Positions 63,353 to 64,000 of a stretch of DNA of 64,000 nucleotides are shown in pieces; the first letter of the stretch is position 1; every line of letters begins with the position of its first letter. The stretch is from Rosa chinensis (Eukaryota > Streptophyta > Magnoliopsida > Rosales > Rosaceae): contig NC_037094.1 of the NCBI RefSeq assembly GCF_002994745.2, positions 28,866,956-28,930,955 of the forward strand, read 5' to 3'. The position numbers were made by a program, and so were the translations under genes. The notes under the pieces are model-generated. The model ran no database searches and was not told where the DNA came from. It saw nothing but the letters and a program-made list of their open reading frames with translations.

Positions 63353-64000
63353 TTTTTTTTTTTTTTTTTGGAAAAAAAACAAAAGTGGGTCGGCCTTAAA
63401 TCACACCGAATCCTCTTGATTTAAGGCACTTCAATATGCTCCTTGCTAGGTAGGCTGAAGGCGACTGAAACCGGGTTGACGTTAAGATTAGCGCAGTGGA
63501 AGTAGAGGCAAAGGCGATCTAGGTCCGATCTGGTACGTCAGGCTGTGATTCAGACGTGCCAAGCTCTGTGTTTCCACTTCGTTTTGGGATTGCCGGGTCA
63601 TCCGGGATCTGGAAGCAACAGAAGGATACAGGTCGAGCTCGTCCGGTGTCTGCTCGTCCTACAACAGTTGCAGTCCCAACACTGAAACCAGGTCAGGTCT
63701 GGCTACAGCGACGATTTCTCCTAAGTTGCTGGAATTTGCTTGTTCGTCGTTCTTCAACGAGTTTGGGTAGAAAAACACTGAGGTCGGGTTTCCGGTTTGG
63801 AAACACACCGGGCAAGAGATGTGCTGATACTATCGTCTGAACGAAGATCTAGTCTTGGTTGTCAAAGCACGTCGCCGTCAGCGCAGATTTTGGGTCTGGG
63901 TCAAAAACACCGGCTGCGGGTTGGTTTGACGTCAAGTCTTGACGTCAACGCGGTTTGAAGTCGATCCAAGTTGGGTCATCGCCAAAGAGTCTGGTAGCAA
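63353..64000. other. T-run followed by GC-rich retroposon-like sequence, cut by window end
   Basis: After a 19-base T-run, the composition becomes GC-rich and stays so to the edge. The frame 63556-63840 (94 codons) has no domain. It resembles the GC-rich leaders of the other retroposons here, but without ends it cannot be classified. Confidence 0.35.

Overview
This is plant nuclear DNA from a eudicot. It has long AT-rich spacers, genes split by GT-AG introns, and many nested transposable elements. Only two recognisable host genes are present. The repeat types would fit a Rosaceae genome, but that is a weak guess because the sequence has no decisive marker.

Region by region: (1) About 1-5750 (+) holds a JmjN/JmjC/C5HC2-zinc-finger histone demethylase gene of the JMJ13/JMJ706 type. 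It is complete except for its 5' end, which lies left of the window; ten coding exons can be joined. (2) 5750-9780 is intergenic, with a 120-bp tandem duplication. (3) 9784-12351 is an internally deleted Ty1/copia element with two LTRs, PBS, PPT and a 5-bp target duplication. (4) 12350-41000 is a repeat-on-repeat region. It includes a MULE-type MITE, a 2.6-kb non-autonomous hAT element with two internal satellites, an ~830-bp (TTA)n tract, a foldback element with GC-rich cargo, a three-level nest (9-bp-TSD element containing a MULE and a tRNA-derived SINE), a PIF/Harbinger-like MITE and several GC-rich poly(A) retroposons. One retroposon carries only a LINE ORF1-type (DUF4283 plus zinc knuckle) reading frame between 19-bp target duplications. 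A broken LINE RNase H tail, a pogo-like Tc1/mariner remnant and small SINEs complete it. (5) 41309-45744 (+) is a complete six-exon KANADI-family GARP transcription factor gene, closest to KAN2. (6) 45750-59400 is spacer with two more 5'-truncated LINE RNase H tails, a second MULE copy, a 9-bp-TSD MITE, a second hAT element (8-bp TSD) and another GC-rich retroposon. (7) 59430-63300 (-) is a decayed Ty1/copia element missing one LTR, and 63370-64000 is GC-rich retroposon-like sequence cut by the window edge.

The two host genes act in unrelated processes (chromatin demethylation and organ polarity), and nothing ties them together beyond proximity. I found no operon, CRISPR, defence or biosynthetic system. 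The notable content is the transposon biology: an ORF1-only LINE-like retroposon, hAT cargo made of satellites, interleaved foldbacks, a NAGNAG acceptor in KANADI, and one uninterrupted 384-codon frame inside a retroposon. Element ends were set by matching target-site duplications by eye.
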